In this document: piece by piece, positions 45,229 through 54,325 of the stretch
Layout: every line of letters begins with the position of its first letter
How positions within the stretch are numbered: position 1 is the stretch's first letter
Assembly: GCF_028993635.1 (NCBI RefSeq)
Contig: NZ_CP118631.1
Location: 1,736,001 to 1,800,000, forward strand
Direction of reading: 5' to 3'
Length of the DNA stretch: 64,000 nt
From: Mucilaginibacter sp. SJ
Lineage (GTDB): Bacteria; Bacteroidota; Bacteroidia; Sphingobacteriales; Sphingobacteriaceae
Program-made: the position numbers and the translations under genes
Notes under the pieces: model-generated
Told to the model about the DNA's origin: nothing
The model's input: only the letters and a program-made list of their open reading frames with translations
Database searches by the model: none

Positions 45229-46599
45229 ATGCAGCACATAAAGCAATATGTTGAGCAAAACAAGCAGCGTTTACTTGATGAGTTATTTGACCTGTTACGT
45301 TTGGCATCGGTTAGTGCCGATCCAAAATACAAACCTGAAGTATTAAAAACTGCCGATTACGTAGCAGCAAAGCTCCGCGATGCCGGGGCCGATAATGTTG
45401 AAATATGCCAAACCGCCGGCTACCCTATTGTATACGGCGAAAAGATCATAGATGCTTCCAAACCTACAGTATTGGTTTATGGGCACTACGACGTACAACC
45501 GCCAGATCCGTTGGAACTGTGGAAAACACCTCCCTTCGAACCAACTGTTAGGGATGGAAAAATATATGCCCGCGGTGCCTGCGATGATAAAGGGCAATTT
45601 TACATGCATGTAAAAGCCTTTGAGCTGCTGATGCAAACCGATACCCTTCCATGTAATATTAAGTTTATGATTGAGGGCGAAGAAGAGGTTGGCTCATCGA
45701 ACCTGGGCATCTTTGTGAAAGCCAATAAAGAAAAGCTGAAAGCCGATGTGGTGTTGATCTCCGATACCTCGATGATCAGCATGGAGCACCCTTCGCTTGA
45801 AACCGGCTTACGTGGCCTCTCTTACCTCGAAGTTGAAGTAACCGGCCCAAACCGCGACCTGCATTCGGGCGTTTACGGCGGCGCCGTGGCTAACCCTATC
45901 ACCATACTGGCCCAAATGATCGCCAGCCTGCATGATGAAAATAATCATATTACCATCCCAGGCTTTTATAATGATGTAGTGCCGCTTAGCGAAGCAGAAC
46001 GCAATGCTTTGAACAGTGCACCTTATGATGAAGCCGGGTACAAACAAGACCTTGATGTAGCCGAGCTTTGGGGCGAAAAGGGCTACAGTACTTTCGAGCG
46101 CACAGGCACCCGCCCTACCCTTGAGCTAAACGGTATTTGGGGCGGCTATATCGGCGAAGGCGCCAAAACGGTGCTGCCTTCAAAAGCCAATGCCAAAATC
46201 TCTATGCGTTTAGTACCCAACCAAACGTCAGATGCTATAACCAAACTGTTTACCGACCATTTTTTAAGTATTGCGCCTCCCTATGTTAAGGTTAAGGTAA
46301 CTCCACATCATGGCGGTGAACCGGCTGTAACCCCAACCGACAGCGTGGCTTACCGTGCCGCACAAAAAGCCATCGCCGAATCATTTGGTAAAGAGCCTAT
46401 CCCAACCCGGGGTGGGGGCAGTATCCCTATTGTTGCTTTGTTTGAAGCCGAGCTTGGTTTAAAAACTGTATTGATGGGTTTCGGGCTTGATAGCGATGCC
46501 CTGCACTCGCCTAATGAGAAGTATGATATTTACAATTATTATAAAGGCATAGAAACCATTCCGTTGTTTCACAAATACTTTGCGGAGTTATCAAACTAA
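45229..46599 (+). CDS. M20 family dipeptidase/metallopeptidase
   Basis: 456 residues, cytoplasmic (no leader). Metal-binding motifs of the M20 family: VLVYGHYDVQPPDPLELWKT, GKIYARGACDDKGQFYMHV, MIEGEEEVGSSNLGIF with the catalytic Glu pair, DTSMISMEHPSLETGLRGL, and C-terminal TRGGGSIPIVALFEAELGL and DALHSPNEKYDIYNY. The dimerisation domain is in the middle (LEVEVTGPNRDLHSGVYGGA). Members cleave dipeptides or beta-alanyl peptides. It lies 122 bp downstream of the DLGSAD genes, same strand; a degradative role toward peptide products is speculation. Confidence 0.92.
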   Translation: MQHIKQYVEQNKQRLLDELFDLLRLASVSADPKYKPEVLKTADYVAAKLRDAGADNVEICQTAGYPIVYGEKIIDASKPTVLVYGHYDVQPPDPLELWKTPPFEPTVRDGKIYARGACDDKGQFYMHVKAFELLMQTDTLPCNIKFMIEGEEEVGSSNLGIFVKANKEKLKADVVLISDTSMISMEHPSLETGLRGLSYLEVEVTGPNRDLHSGVYGGAVANPITILAQMIASLHDENNHITIPGFYNDVVPLSEAERNALNSAPYDEAGYKQDLDVAELWGEKGYSTFERTGTRPTLELNGIWGGYIGEGAKTVLPSKANAKISMRLVPNQTSDAITKLFTDHFLSIAPPYVKVKVTPHHGGEPAVTPTDSVAYRAAQKAIAESFGKEPIPTRGGGSIPIVALFEAELGLKTVLMGFGLDSDALHSPNEKYDIYNYYKGIETIPLFHKYFAELSN

Positions 46600-46702
46600 T
46601 GTCATGAAGCTTTAATTTGCTCGATAACGGCAGTTATTTTTTGATTTAGGCAAAACAAATAATATATTTATGATATTATCTAACTATACAAAAATCAAAA
46701 AC

Positions 46703-46840
46703 ATGGCAACTAAAGAATTGGACAAAGAAAAGACCGATGCATCTAAGCAGTTGCGCGATCTCAAATCATCAAAACAGGAAAAAACAAAAACAGCTAAAGC
46801 CTTAAGCGAAAATAAAATGAAGCGAAAGCCTCTGTTATAA
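46703..46840 (+). CDS. Small charged hypothetical protein
   Basis: 45 residues (MATKELDKEKTDASKQLRDL, then KSSKQEKTKTAKALSENK), very rich in Lys and Glu, no leader, and predicted to be a single helix. It has its own ATG after an A-rich stretch and a terminator directly after it, which supports a real gene. Function unknown. Confidence 0.55.
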   Translation: MATKELDKEKTDASKQLRDLKSSKQEKTKTAKALSENKMKRKPLL

Positions 46841-46860
46841 AATATGTATAACACCCCCAC

Positions 46861-46893
46861 GAGCCGGCAAGGGAAACTTACCGGCTCGTTTTA
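46861..46893 (+). terminator. Rho-independent terminator
   Basis: gagccggcaag / cttaccggctc with a 5-nt loop (one internal mismatch), followed by gttttat on the plus strand, 21 bp after the small charged protein's stop codon. It may also stop the convergent GNAT transcript. Confidence 0.75.
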
Positions 46894-46903
46894 TATAATT
46901 CCA

Positions 46904-47359
46904 TTACAGTCTCATCCGCATTTCGATCATACGTTTTTTAAATCCTGCCTTTTCATAGGCTTTAATGGCTCCAATATTATCATTATATACCTCGAGCCTT
47001 ATTTCGGTCAAGCCCTGCTCAACCGCCCATTTCTTCAATTCTTCTATTATGGCCTGGTTTACTCCCATACCCCGGTATGCAGGCAGCACATACATAAAAC
47101 CCAGGTAAGCATAGTTTTCAAAGTCGTAATAATTTTCCGGGGTCTTTTTAATACGGGCATATCCGCTGCCTGCTATCTCTCCGTCAATTTCGGCTACTAA
47201 AACCTGCACATCTGCTGAGGTTATGAATCCCTTCAAATCATAATAACTGATAGGATCGGGTTTGAGTGTGCTATCAAAAGGGCGTTCGGCAGTAATTATA
47301 CCCTGCTCAAATTGAAGCAATACGGGCAGGTCTTCAATGGTAGCTTTTCTGATCAGCAT
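46904..47359 (-). CDS. GNAT family N-acetyltransferase
   Basis: 151 residues from ATG 47359 (a longer frame begins at a TTG at 47386 and would overlap the upstream gene). GNAT fold: MLIRKATIEDLPVLLQFEQG, VAEIDGEIAGSGYARI, and the acetyl-CoA-binding loop YVLPAYRGMGVNQAIIEEL (R/Q-x-x-G-x-G/A type), then LEVYNDNIGAIKAYEKAGFK. It starts 6 bp after the stop of the dipeptide-epimerase-like gene, indicating one transcript. Substrate unknown; an amino acid or peptide is plausible from context. Confidence 0.9.
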   Translation of the reverse strand: MLIRKATIEDLPVLLQFEQGIITAERPFDSTLKPDPISYYDLKGFITSADVQVLVAEIDGEIAGSGYARIKKTPENYYDFENYAYLGFMYVLPAYRGMGVNQAIIEELKKWAVEQGLTEIRLEVYNDNIGAIKAYEKAGFKKRMIEMRMRL

Positions 47360-47364
47360 ATTCG

Positions 47365-48477
47365 TTAAATAGTAAATCGTTCGCAATCGGTCAGGAATGC
47401 TTCATCGGCATCGGCGCCGATGCCTGGCGCGTTGTCGATGGTTAAATGATATCCATCATATATAGCGCCGCCAACGCACGGGTCAACCAAATGCCCCAAT
47501 TTACAGGTATCCATATCATAAAACCGGATATTTGGACTGGCATATACAAAGTGTAATTTGGCGCTTAATGCTATCCGGCTTTCCAGCATCCCTCCCATCA
47601 TACAAGGTATCCCGTATGAAGCAGCAACGTCATGAATCTTTTTAGCTTCATAAATACCGCCCGACTTGGCCATTTTAATATTGATATAATGGCAAGCCCC
47701 GGCGTTGATCTGTTTGCGGGCATCATGATGATTATATACACTTTCGTCGGCCATGATCTTAACCGGCGATTGCTGCATCAATTCGGGTAACCGGTCGTCA
47801 TACCAGGTACGCATAGGCTGCTCGCAAAATTCAATATCATATTGCGCAATTGACTGCAAGGCGAAAACGGCTTCGTTAAAAGTCCAGCCCTGGTTGGCAT
47901 CAATACGGATCTTCATACCCGGGCCAACAGCTTCACGGATCTGTTTGATGCGCTCTACATCTTCCACTACATTTTTGCCCAGCTTCACCTTTAATATATT
48001 TGCACCGGAGGCCTTAAAATCAAGCGCTTTTAAAGCCATGGTATGATGCCCGGCGATACCTATTGTAATATCTGATTCAACAACACGTTTTTCGCCACCC
48101 AAAAACTGGTATAATGGCAGGCCCGCGTTTTTAGCAGCGATATCAAACAGTGCATTATCAAAGGCGCTTTTTATGGTGGTATTACCGGCAGTAAAACTGT
48201 GCAGTTCGCCAAGCCGGGCTTCGATATCAAGCGCATCTTTGCCTTTCCATAAGCGGGCGAACTCACGTGCCATAATCAGGCAGGTATCCTGTGTTTCGCC
48301 AACAATCATCGGGAAAGCCGAGCATTCTCCCACACCGTAAAAACCGGCATCGGTATGTACACGGATAAAAACATTTTGGGCGTGAGATAAAGTTCCGGTG
48401 GCAATGGTAAACGGCTCCATCGGGATGCTGAAGCGGTAGATCTCTGTATGCGTGATGGTAATTTGCTGATTTTCCAA
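47365..48477 (-). CDS. Enolase-superfamily dipeptide epimerase-like protein
   Basis: 370 residues, with TTG as the start. N-terminal capping domain FSIPMEPFTIATGTLSHAQN; barrel with the K-x-K motif ILKVKLGKN (general base Lys), metal ligands in RIDANQGWTFNEAV, FCEQPM and MADESVYN, and the second Lys in NIKMAKSGGIYEA. These match the muconate-lactonising/L-Ala-D/L-Glu-epimerase branch. It epimerises the alpha-carbon of dipeptides, as in murein peptide recycling. It lies near an M20 dipeptidase, which agrees with dipeptide metabolism. Exact dipeptide not determined. Confidence 0.87.
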   Translation of the reverse strand: MENQQITITHTEIYRFSIPMEPFTIATGTLSHAQNVFIRVHTDAGFYGVGECSAFPMIVGETQDTCLIMAREFARLWKGKDALDIEARLGELHSFTAGNTTIKSAFDNALFDIAAKNAGLPLYQFLGGEKRVVESDITIGIAGHHTMALKALDFKASGANILKVKLGKNVVEDVERIKQIREAVGPGMKIRIDANQGWTFNEAVFALQSIAQYDIEFCEQPMRTWYDDRLPELMQQSPVKIMADESVYNHHDARKQINAGACHYINIKMAKSGGIYEAKKIHDVAASYGIPCMMGGMLESRIALSAKLHFVYASPNIRFYDMDTCKLGHLVDPCVGGAIYDGYHLTIDNAPGIGADADEAFLTDCERFTI

Positions 48478-48536
48478 ATTGTAGATGTTTAAAAGCTAAA
48501 ATAAAACAAATAATTGCAACAATTAACCAACGTAAT

Positions 48537-48566
48537 TTGCGTATTATAAGTATTAGTTTATATTTG
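48537..48566 (+). promoter_or_regulatory. Bacteroidota-type promoter for DUF4290-murA
   Basis: TTG at 48537-48539, a 19-bp spacer and tatatttg (TAnnTTTG) at 48559-48566. This matches the established housekeeping promoter of Bacteroidota exactly. Transcription would begin around 48573, giving a leader of about 95 nt to the DUF4290 gene. Confidence 0.75.
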
Positions 48567-48668
48567 CACTACTTCAATACAAGTAACAATTCAATTTTAG
48601 CCTCTTTTGCCCTTCCAATCAGGGAAATTTGCCTGGCTAACTTTCAACTTTCTTAAAAAACTATTACC

Positions 48669-49409
48669 ATGGCTAAAGAAAACACGCCTGCAAATTTTGA
48701 TTATAACTCAACCAGGAATAAACTGATCCTGTCTGAATATGGCCGTAACGTACAAAATATGGTTAAATATATTGTAGCGCTGCCAACCAAAGAAGAACGC
48801 AACCGGTACGCACAGGTAGTTATTGACCTGATGGGTTTCCTTAATCCCCACCTGCGCGATGTAGCCGATTTTAAACACAAACTGTGGGACCACCTGCACA
48901 TCATATCTGATTACCAGATTGATGTGGATTCACCTTATCCCAAACCATCACCGGATGCCGTACATATTAAGCCCGCGCCATTAAATTACCCTCATCAGCG
49001 TATCAAATACAAACACTATGGCAAAACCATTGAGCTGATGATTGAAAAGGCCAAAGCCATAGAGGAGCCGGAACGCAAACGCCACATGATCCAGGCCATA
49101 GCCAATTTCATGAAAATGGCTTATGTGCAATGGAACAAAGACTCGGTGAGCGACGAAAGCATCCTGTCAGATCTATATGCTTTATCGGGCGGTACATTGA
49201 AACTGGAAGAGAACATCAACCTTAACCGTGTTGATTTCCGCCCCAATAACTTTCAGCAAAACAATACCAATAATAACAACCGCGGCCGCAACAATAATCA
49301 AAACAATCAAAATCGCGGCGGTGGTAGTGGCGGCAGGCAAAACAATAACCAAAACCGTAACAACAACCAAAACCGCAACCGTAACAACGGCGGCGCAAAA
49401 AAATATTAA
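48669..49409 (+). CDS. DUF4290 domain-containing protein
   Basis: 246 residues. Residues about 10-180 match the DUF4290 domain by eye (NFDYNSTRNKLILSEYGRNV, YAQVVIDLMGFLNPHLRDVA, DFKHKLWDHLHIISDYQIDV, HMIQAIANFMKMAYVQWNKD). The tail of about 55 residues is low-complexity Asn/Gly/Arg (repeated NNQN and GGGSGG), likely disordered. It is always found next to murA in Bacteroidota from memory, as here (204 bp upstream). No leader. Function unknown; a cell-wall-linked role is suggested by synteny only. Confidence 0.92.
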   Translation: MAKENTPANFDYNSTRNKLILSEYGRNVQNMVKYIVALPTKEERNRYAQVVIDLMGFLNPHLRDVADFKHKLWDHLHIISDYQIDVDSPYPKPSPDAVHIKPAPLNYPHQRIKYKHYGKTIELMIEKAKAIEEPERKRHMIQAIANFMKMAYVQWNKDSVSDESILSDLYALSGGTLKLEENINLNRVDFRPNNFQQNNTNNNNRGRNNNQNNQNRGGGSGGRQNNNQNRNNNQNRNRNNGGAKKY

Positions 49410-49613
49410 CCCCACCCAACCCTCCCCTTCAGGGGAGGGCTTTTGCTTTTCTTCTGCTTTCCCTCTTTCATAAAAGTATCTTTTGGTACAGGATATTTAG
49501 CAAGGTTTTTCCATTAATTTTCTAATCTTTGCCGCATATAAATTATTTGACAAAACCGATCATAGCTTTTACAGTTTATCATTGGTGATCTTATCAATTA
49601 TCCGAAATTCCGC

Positions 49614-50921
49614 ATGACTAACGCATTTGTAATAAATGGCGGCAAACCGCTAAAAGGTGAAATAACCCCTCAGGGTGCAAAAAACGAGGCTTTACAGGTT
49701 ATATCTGCTGTATTGCTTACCGAAGAAAAAGTAACCATCAGTAACATCCCCGATATTAAGGATGTAAACAAACTGATAGAGCTGCTTGGCGATATGGGCG
49801 TTATTGTTGAACGTATTAACGAGCATACTTACACCTTTGAGGCCAAAGACATCAACCAGGATTTTTTCTTGTCTGAAACTTTTAAATCAAAGGGTGGCGG
49901 CTTACGTGGTTCTATCATGATAGTTGGCCCCTTGCTGGCTCGCTTTGGTAAGGCATCCATTCCTAAGCCAGGTGGAGACAAAATCGGTCGCCGCAGGTTG
50001 GATACCCACTTCCTGGGTTTTGAAAAACTCGGCGCACAGTTTAACTACAATCCCGAAAATGGTTTCTTTAATGTAGATGCCTCCAACCTGCAAGGTACTT
50101 ATATCCTGCTGGACGAAGCTTCTGTAACAGGAACGGCCAACGTGGTAATGGCCGCGGTATTAGCCAAAGGCACTACTACTATTTACAACGCCGCCTGCGA
50201 GCCTTACCTGCAGCAGCTTTGTAAAATGCTGAGCCGTATGGGTGCTAAGATCAGCGGTATTGGCTCAAACCTGTTAACTATTGAAGGTGTTGAAAAATTA
50301 GGCGGTACAGAGCACCGTTTATTGCCCGATATGATTGAGATTGGTTCATTTATCGGCCTTGCAGCCATGACAGGCTCCGAGATTACCATTAAAGATGTTC
50401 AATACAAAGAATTGGGCATGATCCCCGACGTTTTCAGGCGTTTGGGCATTAAACTGGAGCTTAGAGGTGATGATATTTTTATTCCTGCCCAAGAACATTA
50501 CGAAATAGAAACTTTTATCGACGGCAGTATCATGACCATTGCCGATGCACCCTGGCCCGGCTTCACCCCCGACTTATTAAGTATAGTGCTGGTTGTAGCT
50601 ATCCAGGCCAAAGGCTCGGTACTGATCCATCAAAAAATGTTTGAAAGCCGCTTATTCTTTGTAGATAAACTGTTGGATATGGGTGCGCAGATCATCCTTT
50701 GTGATCCGCACCGTGCTACGGTTATCGGTTTGGATAACCAGGTTAAATTGCGTGGCATTTCCATGACCTCGCCAGATATCCGCGCCGGGGTTTCCTTATT
50801 GATCGCAGCACTATCTGCGCAAGGCCAGTCAACCATTTACAATATTGAACAAATTGAACGCGGCTATCAGCACATCGATACCAGGCTTAAAGCTTTGGGG
50901 GCGGATATAACCCGTATTTAA
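49614..50921 (+). CDS. murA: UDP-N-acetylglucosamine 1-carboxyvinyltransferase (MurA)
   Basis: 435 residues, typical length. Start AFVINGGKPLKGEITPQGAK and NEALQVISAVLLTEEKVTIS contain the conserved Lys-Asn pair. The catalytic loop sits where many homologues have a Cys-bearing RPGGCxIG; here it reads SIPKPGGDKIGRRRLDTHFL, so the usual Cys is replaced by Asp as in fosfomycin-resistant MurA. Later motifs: VTGTANVVMAAVLAKGTTTI, DMIEIGSFIGLAAMTGSEIT, TDLLSIVLVV-like region. It adds enolpyruvate from PEP to UDP-GlcNAc in the first committed step of peptidoglycan synthesis. Confidence 0.95.
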   Translation: MTNAFVINGGKPLKGEITPQGAKNEALQVISAVLLTEEKVTISNIPDIKDVNKLIELLGDMGVIVERINEHTYTFEAKDINQDFFLSETFKSKGGGLRGSIMIVGPLLARFGKASIPKPGGDKIGRRRLDTHFLGFEKLGAQFNYNPENGFFNVDASNLQGTYILLDEASVTGTANVVMAAVLAKGTTTIYNAACEPYLQQLCKMLSRMGAKISGIGSNLLTIEGVEKLGGTEHRLLPDMIEIGSFIGLAAMTGSEITIKDVQYKELGMIPDVFRRLGIKLELRGDDIFIPAQEHYEIETFIDGSIMTIADAPWPGFTPDLLSIVLVVAIQAKGSVLIHQKMFESRLFFVDKLLDMGAQIILCDPHRATVIGLDNQVKLRGISMTSPDIRAGVSLLIAALSAQGQSTIYNIEQIERGYQHIDTRLKALGADITRI

Positions 50922-51130
50922 GCTGAAAGCCGAAGGCCGAAAGTTTAAGGCGTAAGGCTCAAAGCATAAAGCCGAAGCTTATTAAAAGCTCAAAACATAA
51001 GGACAAGCAAAAGCTTTCGGCCTTATGCTTTGAGCTTTTAGCTTAATGGGGCTTTGAGCTTTCTGCTTTATAAATATATTTTTATAGCTTTATGCTTTCA
51101 GCCTTCAGCTCAAAACCCATTATATAAACA
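50922..51130. repeat. Intergenic long imperfect inverted repeat
   Basis: Left part aagccgaaggccgaaag and ctcaaagcataaagccgaag, right part ctttcggccttatgctttga then gctttttagctt-like. The two halves (50930-51000 and 51005-51110) are largely complementary and based on repeats of aagct/ctttcggcc. No ORF; it may form a hairpin after murA. Confidence 0.6.
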
Positions 51131-52693
51131 ATGCCTTACAAAAACCGGAAATCTACCTACGTTTATTTTGTACTGATATTTGTATTTATTAAAGTTGTTC
51201 TTAATCTTTTCGCGATATCGCATTTTGGTTTTCACAGGGATGAGTTTTTGCACCTTGTGCTGGCCGACCACCTGGATTGGGGATACAAGGAAGTACCGCC
51301 GTTTATAGCCATATTGGCAAAAATTTCTATAACTTGTTTTGGCAACTCGGTTTTTGCGGCGCGATTATTCCCTACCCTGTTTGGTGGGCTCATTGTGCTG
51401 CTTACCGGCCTCATCGTCATTGAATTTGGCGGAAAGAAGTTTGCCATAACTCTTGCCTGTTTATCGCTCATTTTTGCGCCTGCCTTTGCAGCAAGTGACT
51501 ATCTTTTTCAGCCTGTAGTATTCGATCAGTTTTGGTGGGTATTAACGGTTTGGCTGCTCGTAAAATACCTCAACACTACCGATGTAAGGTACCTGTACTG
51601 GCTTGGCGCAGCCGTCGGCTTTGGCGTACTTACTAAGTACACTATGCTGTTTTTCGCCGCCTCGTTGGTTATCGGTATCCTTATCAGCAAACAACGTAAA
51701 TTACTGTTCAATAAGCATATTCTCGGCGCTGCCTTGATAACAATAGTTATCGTACTGCCTAACCTCATCTGGCAAATAACGCACCACATGCCTGTATTTA
51801 CGCATATGAAAGCTCTGCGCGAGCAGCAGTTGGATTACATTACCCCAACCGACTTTATTAAACAGCAATTACTGGTCAACGGCGTAGCGTTATTTGTATG
51901 GCTTAACGGACTGGCGTTCCTGATATTTTCATTCAGGCTGCGTAATTTCCAGTTTCTGGCATTGGCTTATGCGCTCATCTTCTTTTTTTTATTGATGATG
52001 GATGGCAAAAGCTATTATATATTTGGCGCCTACCCCATGCTGTTTGCGGCAGGCGCCTTTGGTTTTGAGCGTTTATTAAAAACCACCGGCTATGTTTTGC
52101 GTACTGCCCTGGTAATATTGTTTACGTTGCCCAATGCTTTGTTACTGCCAATTTTATTGCCCATTTTACCAATGGACCAAACCCTGGCATTTTTTCGGTT
52201 TGCCGATAAACACCTCCCAGCTGCCCGTTTTTCGATGACCTGGGAAGATGGAAAGAAGCACGCTACCACACAGGATTATGCCGACATGCTTGGATGGGAT
52301 GATATGGCGGCATTGGTTGATAAAGCTTACAAAAGCTTAAACCCTGAAGATCAAAAACAGACTATGGTTTATGCCGATAACTACGGTGAAGCCGGTGCAA
52401 TCCACCATTACCGCAAGCAATACGGCTATCCCGATGTAATATCACTGAACAGCAGCTTTACCCTTTGGGCACCAGATAGCCTCAAAAGCAAATACCTGAT
52501 TTATGTAGATGAAAACGGCGGAAAAAATATTAAGGAATTTGTGGAAGGGAAAATGATAGGCAGTTTTACGAAAGTAGGCGAAGTAACTAATCCGCTTGCG
52601 CGCGAAAAAGGCACGGCTGTGTTTATTATCACGCCAAATTATCGGTTAAATGAACGGTATTCTCCTGAGTTAGCGAAGAAGAGGTTGGAGTAA
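51131..52693 (+). CDS. Glycosyltransferase family 39-type membrane protein
   Basis: 520 residues with about ten membrane segments in the first 350 residues and a soluble C-terminal part. Near the N-terminus HFGFHRDEFLHLVLADHLDW has the acidic pair of the ArnT/PMT (GT-C) fold, followed by GYKEVPPFIAILAKISITCF, the expected loop pattern. The later segment TPTDFIKQQLLVNGVALFVW is typical. It would transfer a sugar from a polyprenyl-phosphate donor outside the membrane. Acceptor unknown. Not part of an obvious polysaccharide cluster. Confidence 0.85.
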   Translation: MPYKNRKSTYVYFVLIFVFIKVVLNLFAISHFGFHRDEFLHLVLADHLDWGYKEVPPFIAILAKISITCFGNSVFAARLFPTLFGGLIVLLTGLIVIEFGGKKFAITLACLSLIFAPAFAASDYLFQPVVFDQFWWVLTVWLLVKYLNTTDVRYLYWLGAAVGFGVLTKYTMLFFAASLVIGILISKQRKLLFNKHILGAALITIVIVLPNLIWQITHHMPVFTHMKALREQQLDYITPTDFIKQQLLVNGVALFVWLNGLAFLIFSFRLRNFQFLALAYALIFFFLLMMDGKSYYIFGAYPMLFAAGAFGFERLLKTTGYVLRTALVILFTLPNALLLPILLPILPMDQTLAFFRFADKHLPAARFSMTWEDGKKHATTQDYADMLGWDDMAALVDKAYKSLNPEDQKQTMVYADNYGEAGAIHHYRKQYGYPDVISLNSSFTLWAPDSLKSKYLIYVDENGGKNIKEFVEGKMIGSFTKVGEVTNPLAREKGTAVFIITPNYRLNERYSPELAKKRLE

Positions 52694-52696
52694 TTT

Positions 52697-52793
52697 GAGG
52701 TGAAAGGCGAAAGGTTTTTAAAAGAAAAAGGTTAAAGAACACCGCAAATTGCGGCTACCTTTAACCTTTCGCCTTTATCCTTTCGCCTTAAAA
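52697..52793. repeat. Inverted repeat between convergent genes
   Basis: ggtgaaaggcgaaaggtttt and aaaaaggttaaag on the left, ctttaacctttcgcctttat and cctttcgcct on the right form a long hairpin between the convergent glycosyltransferase and cystathionine synthase genes. It could terminate both. Confidence 0.65.
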
Positions 52794-54155
52794 TCAGGCC
52801 GAAATGGCGTTTATAATATCATACTGGGTAATGATCTCAATTTTACCCTGCCCGTCTTCAACCAATACAGCAATGTTGTCTTTATTGATCATGGCCGAGA
52901 TCCTGTCTATCGAAGTATTCAGATCAACAAAGGGGAACGGAGCTGTGGTAATGTTCTTGATCGGCTGCGATTTGATGGATGGGTTTTCGATTAGTGAATC
53001 AAGAATATCGCTTTCGGTGATCTTACCAATTACCATACCTTTTTGTGTAACCGGGATCTGTGAAATATTGAGCGATTTAATGGTGTTGATGGCTTCTAAT
53101 ACGCTCTTTTCGCAATCAATAGTGATGATCTCCTGTACATCTTTTTTGCTGATGATATCGCGGGCGGTAAGTTTCTCGTCTTTCAGGAAACCGCGGTCGC
53201 GCAGCCAGTCGTCGTTGTACATTTTACCAAGATAGCGGGTACCATGGTCCGGGAAGATGATCACTACAACATCGCCCTCTTTAAACTTATCCTTCATCTG
53301 CAGCAAGCCCGCCACGGCTGAGCCGGTTGAGTTGCCGGAGAAGATGCCTTCCTTACGGGCAATTTCGCGGGTCATGAGGGCAGCGTCCTTATCTGTCACC
53401 TTCTCAAAATGATCTATCAGGCTAAAATCAACGTTTTGCGGTAGGAAATCTTCGCCGATACCTTCGGTGATATATGGATAGATCTCGTTTTTATCAAAAA
53501 CACCTGTCTCTTTGTATTTTTTAAATACAGACCCGTAAGTGTCAATACCCAAAACCTGGATAGCAGGGTTCTTCTCTTTCAGATAACGGGCGATGCCCGA
53601 GATAGTACCACCGGTGCCAACACCTGCAATAAGGTGCGTGATCTTGCCCTCAGTTTGCTCCCAAATTTCGGGACCAGTGCTTTCATAGTGCGCCTGCGAG
53701 TTGCTCAGGTTATCATACTGATTGGGCTTCCATGAGTTAGGGACTTCCCGCTCAAGCCGTGATGATACCGAATAGTACGAACGCGGGTCTTCTGGTTCTA
53801 CATTGGTTGGACAAACAATTACCTCGGCACCAAAGGCGCGCAATGCATCAAATTTTTCTTTTGATTGTTTATCGGTGCTGGTAAAAATACACTTGTAGCC
53901 TTTTATCACAGCTGCAATTGCCAGGCCCATACCGGTATTGCCCGATGTGCCTTCAATAATGGTTCCGCCGGGCTTTAGTTTGCCGCTTTTTTCGGCGTCC
54001 TCAATCATTTTAAGGGCCATACGGTCTTTTATGGAGTTGCCGGGGTTGGTTGTCTCTATCTTGGCTAAAACGGTAGCAGGGATGTCCTTTGCTACTTTAT
54101 TCAGTTTTACCAGCGGCGTATTGCCAATGGTATCGAGTATGTTGTTGTACCACAT
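52794..54155 (-). CDS. Cystathionine beta-synthase
   Basis: 453 residues. PLP-dependent fold-II core: NTPLVKLNKVAKDIPATVLA, the PLP Lys in TTNPGNSIKDRMALKMIEDA, phosphate loop GTSGNTGMGLAIAAVIKGYK, GVGTGGTISGIARYLK, and GIFSGNSTGSAVAGLLQM. A linker leads into two CBS domains (about 335-453, VQEIITIDCEKSVLEAINTI and PFVDLNTSIDRISAMINKDN). This organisation separates it from cysteine synthase. It condenses serine and homocysteine to cystathionine in transsulfuration. The CBS pair suggests allosteric control by an adenosyl ligand. No haem domain. Diverges from the macroglobulin-like gene. Confidence 0.92.
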   Translation of the reverse strand: MWYNNILDTIGNTPLVKLNKVAKDIPATVLAKIETTNPGNSIKDRMALKMIEDAEKSGKLKPGGTIIEGTSGNTGMGLAIAAVIKGYKCIFTSTDKQSKEKFDALRAFGAEVIVCPTNVEPEDPRSYYSVSSRLEREVPNSWKPNQYDNLSNSQAHYESTGPEIWEQTEGKITHLIAGVGTGGTISGIARYLKEKNPAIQVLGIDTYGSVFKKYKETGVFDKNEIYPYITEGIGEDFLPQNVDFSLIDHFEKVTDKDAALMTREIARKEGIFSGNSTGSAVAGLLQMKDKFKEGDVVVIIFPDHGTRYLGKMYNDDWLRDRGFLKDEKLTARDIISKKDVQEIITIDCEKSVLEAINTIKSLNISQIPVTQKGMVIGKITESDILDSLIENPSIKSQPIKNITTAPFPFVDLNTSIDRISAMINKDNIAVLVEDGQGKIEIITQYDIINAISA

Positions 54156-54325
54156 AATTTAAATCTCTACTAACCCGGTATATAAAGCAGGGTTACGCCT
54201 CAAAAATAAGTTTCTTAAATGATATTTCTTTTATGGAAAAGTAAATAGATCTGCATCCTATAAACATACATACATAAATGTAATAAATTTAAACCGGTGA
54301 CAATTACCAAAAAATATACCTAAAC

